A DNA stretch of 64,000 nt from Ceratothoa steindachneri (taxonomy: Eukaryota; Arthropoda; Malacostraca; Isopoda; Cymothoidae): the NCBI GenBank assembly GCA_963969495.1, contig OZ018326.1, positions 155,556,200 through 155,620,199 on the forward strand, in the 5' to 3' direction. Below, in pieces: positions 11,455-20,514 of the stretch (positions within the stretch are counted from its first letter, which is position 1; each line of letters starts with the position of its first letter). A program made the position numbers and the translations under genes. The notes below the pieces were generated by a model that did no database searches, was not told the origin of the DNA, and saw only the letters and a list, made by a program, of their open reading frames with translations.

Positions 11455-11581
11455 CGAAGAAATCGAGTGACAACTTGGAATATCACATGGAAGTGTTATC
11501 AACATCATCATGGCCAAATTGTCGTGGATGATGTTGATAACACTTCCATGTGATATTCCAAGTTGTCACTTGATTTCTTCG
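11455..11581. repeat. 55-bp inverted repeat with 17-bp loop at the mariner deletion point
   Basis: Left arm 11455-11509 and right arm 11527-11581 are complementary over 55 bp with one mismatch (C versus T), around a 17-base loop at 11510-11526. The right arm on the minus strand is normal mariner coding sequence (QLGISHGSV...), so the left arm is an inverted copy of it. Confidence 0.97.
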
Positions 11582-11868
11582 ACCTTCACCCGTCGATTTT
11601 TTAGGATCATCCTCTCCACGCGGGCCACATTGTCCTCCTTGGTCACATATAACGGACGTCCTGGACGGGGGTCATCTTCAAGGGACTCACGACCATGGCG
11701 GAACTCCTTATTCCAGCGAGCAATGTTTGCATAGGAAGGGGCGGTGTCGGTGTACACTGCAACCATGCGTCCATGGATCTCTTTTGCATTCTTGCCTTCC
11801 TTGGTCAAAAATTTAATCACTGCGCGGTGCTCAACCTTCTCCATTGTTGGAAAATTTGTGACTGACAA
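11566..11868 (-). pseudogene. mariner transposase, N-terminal helix-turn-helix part
   Basis: The frame starts at ATG 11868, about 150 bp inside the 5' inverted repeat, as expected. It reads MEKVEHRAVIKFLTKEGKNA, then YANIARWNKEFRHGRESLED and DDPRPGRP, the standard paired-type DNA-binding region of mariner transposases with the linker before the catalytic core. The frame ends at TGA (11568-11566) after VEEIK; QLGISHGSVINIIHDNLAM follows in frame, so this stop is a later mutation. Beyond that the sequence runs into the hairpin. Confidence 0.92.
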
Positions 11869-12023
11869 TCTGCGATCAGCTACTGCTCCTTAAATAAACG
11901 AGGCAGGAGCATGCGGCTGTAGGTCTTGATTTGTCATAATGTGTCCTAACACCCCCCAAACACCCATCCCCTTTTCTCTGTTTTGGCCTACCGATTCACA
12001 AAACTTATTGACCGCCCCTCGTA

Positions 12024-13102
12024 CCGGCACCTAAGATAGTTTCTTATTTAGTCATAATTGCAATAGCTCTGTTTGTTATTAACTGGTGTATTAATTATTG
12101 GTGAATACAAATGATGCACAGTCATGCCCCTTATAAAACTATTTGAATATGTATTTGAAACTTTTTATAGATTTGCAAACTTTAACATTAATGTGTACAC
12201 GAGACTTTTTAATAAAAAAAAACACATTCCTGTTGTCTACTGTGTCGTCCAATTTGCACTGTAATTCCAGTGTTGTGCCTCCTGTACTCTGGATATCAAT
12301 TTTGATTTAGTAATGTTTCATCTCTATAATAATTTTTGGGGTAGTTTTCGGGGCAAAATCATCATGCATGCACGGAGACAAAGGGTTTTGAGGACCACAT
12401 GGCCCATGGATCATGATTTTCTTTACTTTATCATGCAGCACAGGGACATCTTCAAATGAAGGGATTTATGCTGACACAATCCTATCAATGTCTTCAGAAT
12501 TTCTTACCTTATCTTCGTTCTTTAAGATGACATGACCAACATATGACAATGAGGAAGTCCTCACTTTTGAAACTCAATGACATGTACATGGGCAACTGGT
12601 GCGCCAAAAAATGAGTCTCTCTATAATATCTTTCATTATTTCGACAGTTGAGCTTTGAAAACACGGACAACTAAATTTGGTCTATTTTCTGCTGCTTCAT
12701 TGCGTTTTACTCGTAGATTAATTTGAATATAATGGCATTTAGGATGGCATATATAGGTTTTGCCATACTTTGCTACAATCATCATAGCATCCTGAAAATA
12801 CTGATGCATGTTTCTTGGGCTTCCAGTGAAGGACAATGGCAAAATAACTGGCACCCCAGGCTCAATGTTTTCATCTGCTCCTCTGATTAAAGTAATCCAT
12901 TAAGCAGTTATACTCCTATGTAAGCTATGCGATATATTAATACTCTTGCATAGTGAGTCTGTTATGGACTCGGGTCCTGCGCTCCTCTACATGCTGCATG
13001 TCACAATGCCACCCAATTTCACCATGAGGAAACGAGGGTATGTCATGGGGTCTAAGTGACATGATGTGTAGGGTATCTTCTCAGGAGGATGGTTTCTAGG
13101 GT
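12024..13102 (-). pseudogene. Helitron HUH/Y2 Rep endonuclease region
   Basis: Minus-strand blocks in order: FPHGEIGWHCDMQHVEERR; PVILPLSFTGSPRNMHQYFQ and DAMMIVAKYGKTY; VIEFQK, stop, GLPHCHMLVM; IPSFEDVPVLHDKVKK; IHGPCGPQNPLSPCMHDDF; HINVKVCKSIKSFKYIFK, stop, FYKGHDCASF. GLPHCHM contains the HUH metal-binding pair (His-Cys-His, 12551-12543) intact. The Y2 box is KYIFK-stop-FYKGHD: the first Tyr remains, and a TAG (12141-12139) stands where the second Tyr of KYxxKYxYKG is expected. Several stops and frameshifts occur. In live elements this enzyme nicks and joins strands during rolling-circle transposition. Confidence 0.87.
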
Positions 13103-13739
13103 TGTCGTATAATGCCCCTTTTAAACACCCCACACCGGACACCACTTTTGTCGTGGTATACCTTGTGGAACGTGATGTACTTCTTTGATTAAATAGGCTT
13201 TGTTCTAAGAGTGTTAATTGTGTTGTTTTAAGGAAGAGCCGCTTCAACACGTAAGGATATAAGGAAACACACAGGAATTCCCCAAATAAACTTATATTTT
13301 AAATTTAACAATTTACTACACAAAAACAAAACATGAACCACAGAAATACTACGAATTTTAAAATACACAAAAAAGACTTCAATAATTTCTTCGTATGGCT
13401 TTCTAACTTGACCTACTCGACATTATAGTGATGGTTGACCCACCACTCACTTCAATTTAAAAACAAAACAAAATGCTAACGGCCTTTACTGGCCGCAACT
13501 ACCTTTGTGGATGCCCCTTGGAACTGGTTTGCATCTGACCTTAAACTCAATGAGCACTTTACCTCTGGAATTTTATTGTCTCCAAGACGCATGCCGACCG
13601 GCCAGATGGAGATTGCGGACGAATAACTTGAAAGCCATCACTGACCTTGGCGAGGATGGCAGCTGGGGTCCACATTGTATTCAATGGGGGGGGGGGATCT
13701 TCAAGGGCGAGAACAATCACGGTGCTTTAGGAGGCACCA

Positions 13740-14330
13740 GGGTAGGCGGAGTCTCTCTGGCAAGAGTAAGTTGAACTTGGTTCTTAAACCAAGTTAACGT
13801 AGAGTTCGGTGTGACCACCAGGTAACGGACCCAGGGGAAGCTTTTCTCCTTCGTTAAGTAATTCCTCATGGGCGAGGACTGTACTCGGGAGGGGGGGGGG
13901 TCTTCTTCAAGGGCGAGGATAGAGGAGGGGGGGTTCTCTGACGAGAATAAGTTGAACTTGAACAATTTAACTTAAAGGTCGGTTTGGTAACCAGGAACTA
14001 GCTCAAGGATGAGCTTCTTCTTAGTTCTAGTCTTCCTCAAGGGCGAGACCTATCTCGGTGTTTTGGGATACACCAGGATAGCAGGGAGGGGGATCTCTGA
14101 CGAGAATAAGTTGAACTTGGTTCCTCAACCAAGTTAACTTATGAGTTTGGTGTGGCCACCGGGTAACGGGCTCGAGGGGAGCCTTTTTCCTCATTTCGTA
14201 ATTCCTCAAGGTCGAGGAATATCCCTGGGCTTTTGGATGCACCAGGATATGAGGAGTGTCTCTGACGAGAGTAAGTTGAACTTGAACAAGTTAACTTAAC
14301 GTTCGGTTTGATAACCATGGACTAGCTCGA
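13740..14330. repeat. Four-unit tandem repeat of about 160-180 bp, two alternating types
   Basis: Units begin near 13753, 13935, 14093 and 14255 with 'CTCTGRCRAGARTAAGTTGAACTTG'-type sequence. Units 1 and 3 continue with a small palindrome (CTTGGTT...AACCAAG), units 2 and 4 with GAACAAGTTAAC, giving a higher-order period near 330 bp. G-runs separate some units. Confidence 0.75.
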
Positions 14331-14349
14331 GGATGAGCTGCTTCTTAGC

Positions 14350-14480
14350 CCCCTTGGTAGCCCTGCCTCTCTTGCAGGGGACTTCGTAATCTGGCGACTC
14401 ACGTATTCTACCTGTCCAGTCTTGGTAGCCCGGCCTCAATCCGGGGACTTCGTAGTCTGGTGACTCACGTATTCTACCAC
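14350..14480. repeat. Two-copy direct repeat of about 65 bp
   Basis: 'TTGGTAGCCC...GGGGACTTCGTA' followed by 'TCTGG-GACTCACGTATTCTACC' occurs twice in tandem, ending near 14412 and 14478. Confidence 0.85.
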
Positions 14481-14848
14481 GTTTTTCCCAAGTGTTTCTT
14501 ATTTATACCTCGTCACCCCACTGGGGTAGGGGTAGGAGGGGGGGGGGGGCTTGTGGACGGGCCGCAGGAGGGTTCTTATTCCAACGGTTTTTCTTAGCAA
14601 GTCTTACCTCGGCTCCCGCTGGCCTTCGAGCTTGAGAGAAACGCGTCTCCAATTTCTTACTTGAGGTGAAATTGAATATACTCTCGTAGTGGAGATCTTG
14701 CAGTTTAAAACCGTTTGGCTTCTCATAGAGACGAGTGGCGAGGGGCTGTGGTTACGAGTTTGACCCACTGTGGCGGGCGAGGATGTCTTTGCGGTCACCG
14801 TCCCGTGTCTCCACTGAAAGAGAACGGGGAAGTGACGATTCCCCTACA

Positions 14849-16005
14849 AAGATAAATGACTATATCTCTGTGAATAGGTGGTGTGCCATCTTTCCCTACA
14901 AAAGCAGAAGCTATTTCATTGCTAGTAGGTAAATTATAGCGTCTCATATCTTATCCATTGATAAATCTCAACTGACAGTGCTGTATTGGACGATTTTCTA
15001 TTCTAGCTCTTTGCTGCTCTTCTTGTTCGATGACATGCATTGTCTTGTATACATTAACGTATGGACTATACTCATGCAACGCATCACTTATCTCAGTTAT
15101 TATTTTGTGGTGCCTGCAATCTGTGCTGCACAGCTTCATTGGCGTCAATGATATAAAGCTGCCCATATCGTGGCGGATTTTCTGCAGGGTACAAAGGTGT
15201 AGTGTTGTGATATGTCTGACCCTGAATGCGAAAGCAATATGGACCTCTTTCAGGTAGGTGGTAAAGCAAGTTTAACACCAAAATGAAGCAAAAGAAAATG
15301 CACAATTGTAATTGCGTATGTTCATGCGAAATGCAGCTCCTTCCTCGTCTTCTATATCAGAGATTGCTCAGTCTCTCAGGATATACTTCCAACTGGGGCA
15401 GTTGAACTCTATCAATATTACAACAGTTAAAGGTCTCATTGGATAATTTCAAAGCTCCACAATGGTCACATGGAATACTCATATTTCCGATAAGAAATTC
15501 TTCAACATTGCCATTATTAGGAATTGCTGGTCCATTTCTCCTAAAACGATCGTTTCTCATCCTAATTTCTCTGAAATTGTAAAGTTCTTCAAGATTCATA
15601 TCTTGTAATTTACGTCTATGTGCCTCTTCTCGCCGTTCAAGATGATGTAGTCTCTCAACCTCAGGTATTTGATCTCTTCTTTCCTTGTTGCCTTTATCTG
15701 TCTCGTTCTAAATATTCTTGGCGTTGCTCTTGTTGCACATTATTTCTTGTTGCCTTAATCTGTCTCGTTCTAAATATTCTTGGCGTTTCTCTTGTTGCAT
15801 ATTATTTCTTCTTTCTTGTTGCCGTAGCCTAGTTTGCTCCAAGGAAATATTTCTCTCTGCTTTATTCAATTCTGCTCGTCTTTTTTGGCTCCGTCTTCTT
15901 TCTCGTACTATCATTTCTTCTCACTGCTCTTCTCGTATTCTTTCTCTATATGTGCGCATCCCTTCTCGAAAAGCTTCCAGTCTTCTCTGTTGTGAGTCCA
16001 TCATG
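14849..16005 (-). pseudogene. Helitron protein, N-terminal region
   Basis: The likely start is ATG near 16005-16003 (MDSQQRRLEAFREGM). A basic Arg/Glu-rich coiled-coil-like stretch follows (RERRRSQKRRAELNKAERN), broken by a stop and frameshift. A zinc-finger-like segment CDHCGALKLSNETFNCC precedes VQLPQLEVYPERL. Then come FRMNIRNYNCAFS, ERGPYCFRIQGQTYHNTTPL, YPAENPPRYGQLYIIDANEA, HEYSPYVNVYKTM and DMRRYNLPTSNEIASAFVG. These are the conserved N-terminal blocks of animal Helitron Rep-helicase proteins. At least four lesions break the frame. The segment ends at the LTR at 14848; homology resumes at 13102. Confidence 0.85.
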
Positions 16006-16319
16006 TAATTTATTATATCCTTCAAAGATTAGTAATAGCCTATCTTTCTTTGTGAACTGAAGAAAGTTCAAAAGACGAAAATTGGTTCTGAAGGAAGCAT
16101 TTAGGAGTCAGTCAAAGTAAAAAACTTTTTAATACAAGAACCTTTTTCAAATTGTTCTCTAGCAAAATTCTAATCATCTCACTCTCTGCATATCCTTTCT
16201 GGTTTATTAACGTCAGTAGACTGAGAGCAAACATAATATAATCACCTCTTATTTGACGCGCAACATTTCAAGTAGAAACGCAAGCGCTGCAGACTCATCT
16301 TTTGGTTCTCGAATGATAG

Positions 16320-16990
16320 ATTAATTATTAGTATATTTAGTATTTTTATTAGATTTACTACTTTTAGTGTATTTATTACATTTTGTACTTTAGCACATTT
16401 AGTACATTTAGTATTTTAGCACATTTAGTACTTTTAGTACATTTATTAATTTTGGCCCATCTAGTACATTTTGTATTTTATCATATTTAGAAAAGTTATT
16501 ACGTTTATATCATTTACCACATTTAGTACTTTTAGTAAATTTTGTACTTTTATCATATTTAGTTACTGTTAGCACATTTAATAGTTTTAGTATTTTTTTT
16601 AACATTTTGTACTTTTAGTCAATTTTTCATTTTTAGCAAATTTAATAAATTTAGTACTTTTACTACATTTTGTACTTTTAGTAAATGTTGTACTCTTAGT
16701 ACATTTAGTACACTAAGCGGATTTAGTATTTTAGTACATTGTGTACTTTTATGAATTTTTTTACTTTTAGCATATTAGTACATTCAGTACATTTTATACT
16801 TTTAGCACATTTAGTAATTTTAGTATATTGAGTAAATTTTGTAATTTGACCACATCTAGTACATTGATCACAGTTAGTATTTTTAACAGTTTTAGTACAG
16901 TTAGTAGTTTAGTAAATTTTATACTTTAGCACATTTAGTACACTTCGTACTTTTAGTAAATTTTGTAATTTTAACACATAAAATTAAATT
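16320..16990. repeat. Degenerate (ACATTTAGTACTTTTAGT)-type tandem array
   Basis: About 670 bp of irregular repeats of 'acatttagta' and 'cttttagta' lies in the 5' non-coding part of the Helitron. Units of roughly 9-20 bp are heavily mutated. No gene is present. Confidence 0.85.
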
Positions 16991-17094
16991 TCAAACACCC
17001 AATATCCATCATAAGAGAAGAGCGACCAGGGAATGATGACGTCATAGCGTAACGGTCAAACGGACCGATGTGTCATAAGCATATTATTATATAG

Positions 17095-17095
<1 letters not shown>

Positions 17096-17151
<56 letters not shown>

Positions 17152-17250
17152 TTTATTACTACGGTTATTATTATTATTACTGTTATTATTATTACTACGG
17201 TTATTATATTATTATTACTACGGTTATTATTATTATTATTATTATTTAAT
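17096..17250. repeat. TTA-type microsatellite, right half of the Helitron target
   Basis: (TTA)n with 'tactacggttatta' interruptions starts at the base next to the Helitron 5' end and matches the composition of 7094-7221. Confidence 0.9.
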
Positions 17251-17587
17251 TTTCATTATATTTATATATTTTCTTACTTTTTATGACCTCAAGCGGCGTT
17301 TAAACAAATGATTAAAACCCTTGTAAAATGGGGTTGAAAAAAGCGGTTTAAAGGCAATAATTTAATTTTTAAAGCATTTCAAAAATTCTCTATTTAAATA
17401 CTTTATAATACCGGTTATTTATCAGGAATTACATAAATAAAAATCTTTTTAACTTTTTAAAAAACTTTGAGTGCATTATGTATTTTATTTTTTTTATGGA
17501 GAACAAGGTGGGTGTTTAAACAAATTATTAAAACTCTTATGAAAGGGGGCTTAAAAAAGCGAATTTAAATTATTCGAAATGGGGGTC

Positions 17588-17815
17588 CATTATGACTCAA
17601 TCATCCATGGAACCAGTCCATAGATCCCGTCCCTGGTGCACTTCACCGGAGCTAGCCTCTGAAACCCGTTATTTGAGCCCGTCCATTAATTCCGGCCATT
17701 GAGCTCGTTCATGGTGTCCGTCTCTTGAGTCCCTCCGTGGAGCACGCTTCTAGATCTCTTTCTGGACCGTCAATAGAGCCAGTTACTGGAGCCCGTCCCT
17801 GGAGACAGCTTTTGA
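17588..17815. repeat. Degenerate minisatellite of about 17-19 bp
   Basis: Roughly twelve imperfect units resemble 'GAGCCCGTCCNTGG'. Examples are 'gaaccagtccatag', 'gagcccgtccatta', 'gagctcgttcatgg', 'gagtccctccgtgg' and 'gagcccgtccctgg'. It directly precedes the MULE transposase remnant and is more GC-rich than its surroundings. Confidence 0.7.
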
Positions 17816-17821
17816 AGCGAA

Positions 17822-18480
17822 TATAATATCAAAATGTGGAAAGCCAAAATTTGAAAGTGATGGATTTATCTATGTTTTGGATAGATATAGTGCGGATAAG
17901 GAAACAAAATTTTATAGGTGTGAAAGAAAAGATTCCTGTAAAGTAAGAATTTATGTTCAAAATAAAAAAAAATCGTGATATATATTAATGACCATTAACA
18001 TGATTCTTTTCCTGCCAAAATAAAGACGCGTACAAGCAACGCGTAGAAAAAAAACCTGCTATAATTGTCAACGAATGATTTAAAAAAGATGGTTCGTCGA
18101 CAGAGAAACATTGCAAGATCATACCCGATGAGCCCAATCGATTTAGCCATTCTTGATATTCCAGAAGAATTCAAAACTTATACCTTTGGTGGAGAACAAA
18201 CGGAAGAATTTTGCTTGCAGACAGTGGATGTTGCGAAAGTTCTTGTAGAATTTTAATAATTGGACGTAAAATTAATCTGCAATTATTAAGTGAGTGTGAA
18301 AAGTTTTTTGTTAATGGTACTTTTAAATTCACACCACCTCTTTTTCCCAGGTAGTTTCAGGTGAGAAATACGGGGGCGTACATCCCTTGCTATACGCTCT
18401 GCTCCCTAATAACGTTCGTGAAACTTATGACAAATTATTCGACACGATTTTAAAAATTAAATGAATGACAAATTTTAATT
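17822..18480 (+). pseudogene. MULE transposase with FLYWCH zinc finger, decayed N-terminal half
   Basis: KCGKPKFESDGFIYVLDRYS then TKFYRCERKDSCKVRIYVQN match a FLYWCH finger (two Cys), and NDH, stop, HDSFPAK supplies the two His. Downstream, after frameshifts, RILIIGRKINLQLLSECEKF, FVNGTFKFTPPLF, HPLLYALLPN and VRETYDKLFDTI match the first part of the MULE catalytic domain. The usual (W/F)xxDGTF motif carries the first catalytic Asp; here it reads FVNGTF, so that residue is Asn. The later catalytic residues are missing. The gene lies close to the right end of the MULE-like element and supports that classification. Confidence 0.72.
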
Positions 18481-19487
18481 GCTAAAAGTGCATTTACTTC
18501 ATCAGATATTAGTGGGGTTTTTTCATGTGGTCATAATATAAAAAAACGTGTTTTTGATTTAAGACATTCTTTGCAATACAAAAATGATCCAAAGTTTAAC
18601 TTATTATTATTAATGTATGCGTTCTATTAGTCATATTTGTATGCCAATATTAAGTCAGCGTAGAGTCATTAATTGTAATTTTACCTGTACATATTTCTAG
18701 TTTATTATTATTAATATATTACAATTAAAATACAGTATGTTTGCGATTACATTATGTCCACCAAGTTACCTTGGTCCCCAAAAGTTAAAGTTTCCTTTTA
18801 GGCTAAGGCTCTAGTGTTCCATCAAATTTGGTAGAAATAGGTCGAATAGTTTTTGAGTAAGTTTTAACAAGAACGAACGCCGTCGATCACATAATTTCAA
18901 CCTCATTGTCAGAATATTTTAATACTAACATTTCTTTTCAATTTTTAGTCGCGTGCGACTTTATACCTCATCATGTCGGTCGGTCCCCGTTTTGCTTTTT
19001 TTTTTTGGTAATAACATTGTAACTATTGCGCCGATTCTAACGAAATTTGAAACCCTTATGTTATTTTACATCCTCTTTCGAATTATATAATTGCCAAAGT
19101 CCTCCCAAGTTTAGCCCTGGAATTATTTTGATTTTGCAATAACATCATATCTATTCGGCCGATTCTAACGAAATTTTAAACCCTTATTTTGTTTTACATT
19201 CTGTCTCAAATTATATAATTGCCAAAGTCCTCCCAAGGTTAGCAGGGAAATTATTTGTTAATAACATCATAACTATTCGCTCGATTCTAACTAAATTTGA
19301 AATCCTTACGGGTTTTTTTTTTTACATTCTCTTTCGAATGATATAAATTCCAAGGTCCTCCCAAGGTAACTCCGGGAATTATTGAAAGTGTTGAAGGTCC
19401 TAATCAGAATAAGTGAGAGCTCGCAACTCTTTGATTAGCAGACCTTGTTTTTAAAGTAGATCTGGTTGACTTAAAAAATTTTAACAA
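18481..19487. repeat. Right arm of the MULE-like element with a ~120-bp tandem repeat
   Basis: 18481-18775 shows nothing recognisable beyond a few residual MULE-like codons. 18780-18960 is the complement of 5640-5830. From about 18990 to 19385 a unit of about 118-124 bp occurs three times; each has 'AACATCATAACTATTCG-CCGATTCTAACGAAATTTGAAACCC', then 'CCAAAGTCCTCCCAAGGTTA'. This tandem part is absent from the left arm but recurs inverted at 36.5-36.8 kb. Confidence 0.75.
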
Positions 19488-19489
19488 GC

Positions 19490-19612
19490 TCTGCGCCAAA
19501 CTTGGTCTGCTCCTTGAAAATGGTCTGCGCCGAATAGGTTCTGCGCCGAATAGGTTCTGCGCCGAATAGGGTCTCCGTCGAATAGGGTCTTCGCCGAACT
19601 GGGCCATTCCCT
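19490..19612. repeat. Right-end minisatellite of the MULE-like element
   Basis: Seven or so copies of a 15-16 bp unit near GGTCTGCGCCGAATA are the inverse of the left-end array at 5508-5602. Three central copies are almost identical. Confidence 0.85.
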
Positions 19613-20077
19613 ATATCTTACTAATATATCTAAAAAAAGAAATAATTAAAATTTTGGATAAATTCTTTCATTAATAACAATTACGTGTACGTATTATTTA
19701 ACGCACATCAAATGGGCATAATGTTCAATTATATAAACAATTAACAATAATTTAATACATTATACCGTTTAAAACTACATATATACATGATTATACGTAA
19801 TCTTTACCAACTCTACCTCCACCTTAGCCTCTACTTATTCTTCCGACCCCGTAAGAGGCGCGGAGATTTGCCTTCCTGGCCGCCGTGCTGACGGGACTCA
19901 GCGCGTCCCGTCCGGCCCCAGCTTAGCCTCTTCTCCTTCCTTTAGATAGCCTGTATTTCTCCCCTACTTCGTTACTTCACCTACAACCTCTCCCACAACT
20001 TTCTCTGGTCGGCCTCTTTTTTCACAGGGTAGATACCGACCTTCTTCACAGCCAACTATCCCCGATCGGGGCTGAGG

Positions 20078-20480
20078 GGTAAAGCTGGCAGCAAAAAGGG
20101 TTCACAACTAGCTCCGGCTAAAACCAGGGCTCCCCTCCCTCCCTGCAGCGTGAGCGTTTCCCGTCATGCGAAAGGGCCGCGCGCCTCCACCGAATCGTTA
20201 GACTCTCAGGACGCAACACCCCTGAAGATGGTCGTGAGGCCACCTTGCGGGGTTCCTAAAGCTGCCCCTAGAAATGAGGACAGCACTAAAGAAGCTTCGG
20301 CTTCTTCGCCCACACCCAGTAGTAGGCTGCATGGCTCGAATACGGTGGATCCTCCAAAAAAGGGATCCCCTCCTCCGAAGTCGCCCCGCTCGCCTAAGGT
20401 TTCCAGGCGCCTAACAGCGCCCGGAGTTCTGCCTCCTGGAAGCGTAGGGCTATTCCAGCGAGAGTCTTCTCTTCTAAGAA
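20078..20480 (+). pseudogene. LINE copy 1, C-terminal remnant of ORF1
   Basis: About 130 codons match the proline- and serine-rich C-terminal tail of the full-length ORF1 (31565-32075), for example 'ASTESL-SQ-ATPLKMV-RP' and 'GVPKA-PR'. The gag core and zinc knuckles fell in the deletion, so no nucleic-acid binding function could remain. Confidence 0.85.
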
Positions 20481-20514
20481 AGCCCCTGCATCTCGTCCAA
20501 GCTACCTCTAGGGG

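Larger units (their letters stand above)
11054..12021 (-). mobile_element. mariner element, internally deleted, 968 bp
   Basis: Terminal inverted repeats are CGAGGGGCGGTCAATAAGTT at the left and its complement at the right end, each flanked by TA (11052-11053 and 12022-12023), the mariner target duplication. Intact mariners are about 1.3 kb; here the middle of the transposase gene is lost and replaced by a long hairpin (11455-11581). The DNA-binding half lies at 11868-11566 and the catalytic C-terminus at 11454-11120. It interrupts the Helitron between its Rep and helicase segments. Confidence 0.93.
13103..14848 (-). mobile_element. solo LTR, second copy of the family at 8850-10406
   Basis: It starts TGTCGTATAATG and ends CCCCTACA, matching the other copy's TGTCGTAAAATG start and its CTACA end. 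Bases 13130-13320 align with 8890-9085, and TATAAATAAG recurs on the minus strand (14507-14498). Helitron coding sequence is interrupted exactly here (DIVIYL before, NPRNHPPEK after). Flanks are AGGGT and AAGAT, a poor match, so the duplication has decayed or the edges are off by a base or two. The interior is mostly tandem repeats; no gag or pol is visible. Confidence 0.6.
7222..17095 (-). mobile_element. Helitron, 9.87 kb, minus orientation, with three later insertions
   Basis: On the minus strand the element starts TCTATATAATAATATGC at 17095 and ends with CTAG at 7225-7222, preceded by a short stem CGTG...CACG. The bases just outside are A (5' side) and T (3' side), the canonical A^T target. 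Coding remnants appear in normal Helitron order: basic N-terminus and CxxC finger (16.0-14.85 kb), HUH/Y2 Rep (13.1-12.0 kb), then PIF1-like helicase (11.05-10.4 and 8.85-7.39 kb). Two LTR-like elements and one mariner interrupt the gene; removing them leaves about 5.6 kb. Stops and frameshifts show it is dead. Confidence 0.88.
5493..19616 (+). mobile_element. Mutator-like (MULE) DNA transposon, 14.1 kb with nested insertions
   Basis: Both ends carry the same features in inverted orientation. First comes a TATAGG-containing tip. Then come several copies of a unit like GGTCTGCGCCGAATA, the motif TTGTTAAAA...TTTAAGTCAA, and a longer arm with 'gaaatgttagtatt...ggcgttcgttcttgtt'. A plus-strand remnant of a FLYWCH+MULE transposase lies near the right arm (17.8-18.5 kb). 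Flanks are CTTAATAAG (5484-5492) and CTTACTAAT (19617-19625), 7 of 9 bases alike, which fits the roughly 9-bp duplication typical of MULEs. About 9.9 kb of the interior is a later Helitron insertion, so the original element was near 4.2 kb. The exact tips are the weakest part of the call. Confidence 0.6.

Noticed and set aside
11102..11734. Plus-strand frames across the mariner (60-75 codons)
   Set aside because: Antisense of the minus-strand transposase and of the hairpin; no own homology.
13103..14848. Complete LTR retrotransposon together with 8850-10406 as its two LTRs
   Set aside because: Helitron Rep and helicase sequence and a mariner lie between them, and each copy interrupts the Helitron gene separately.
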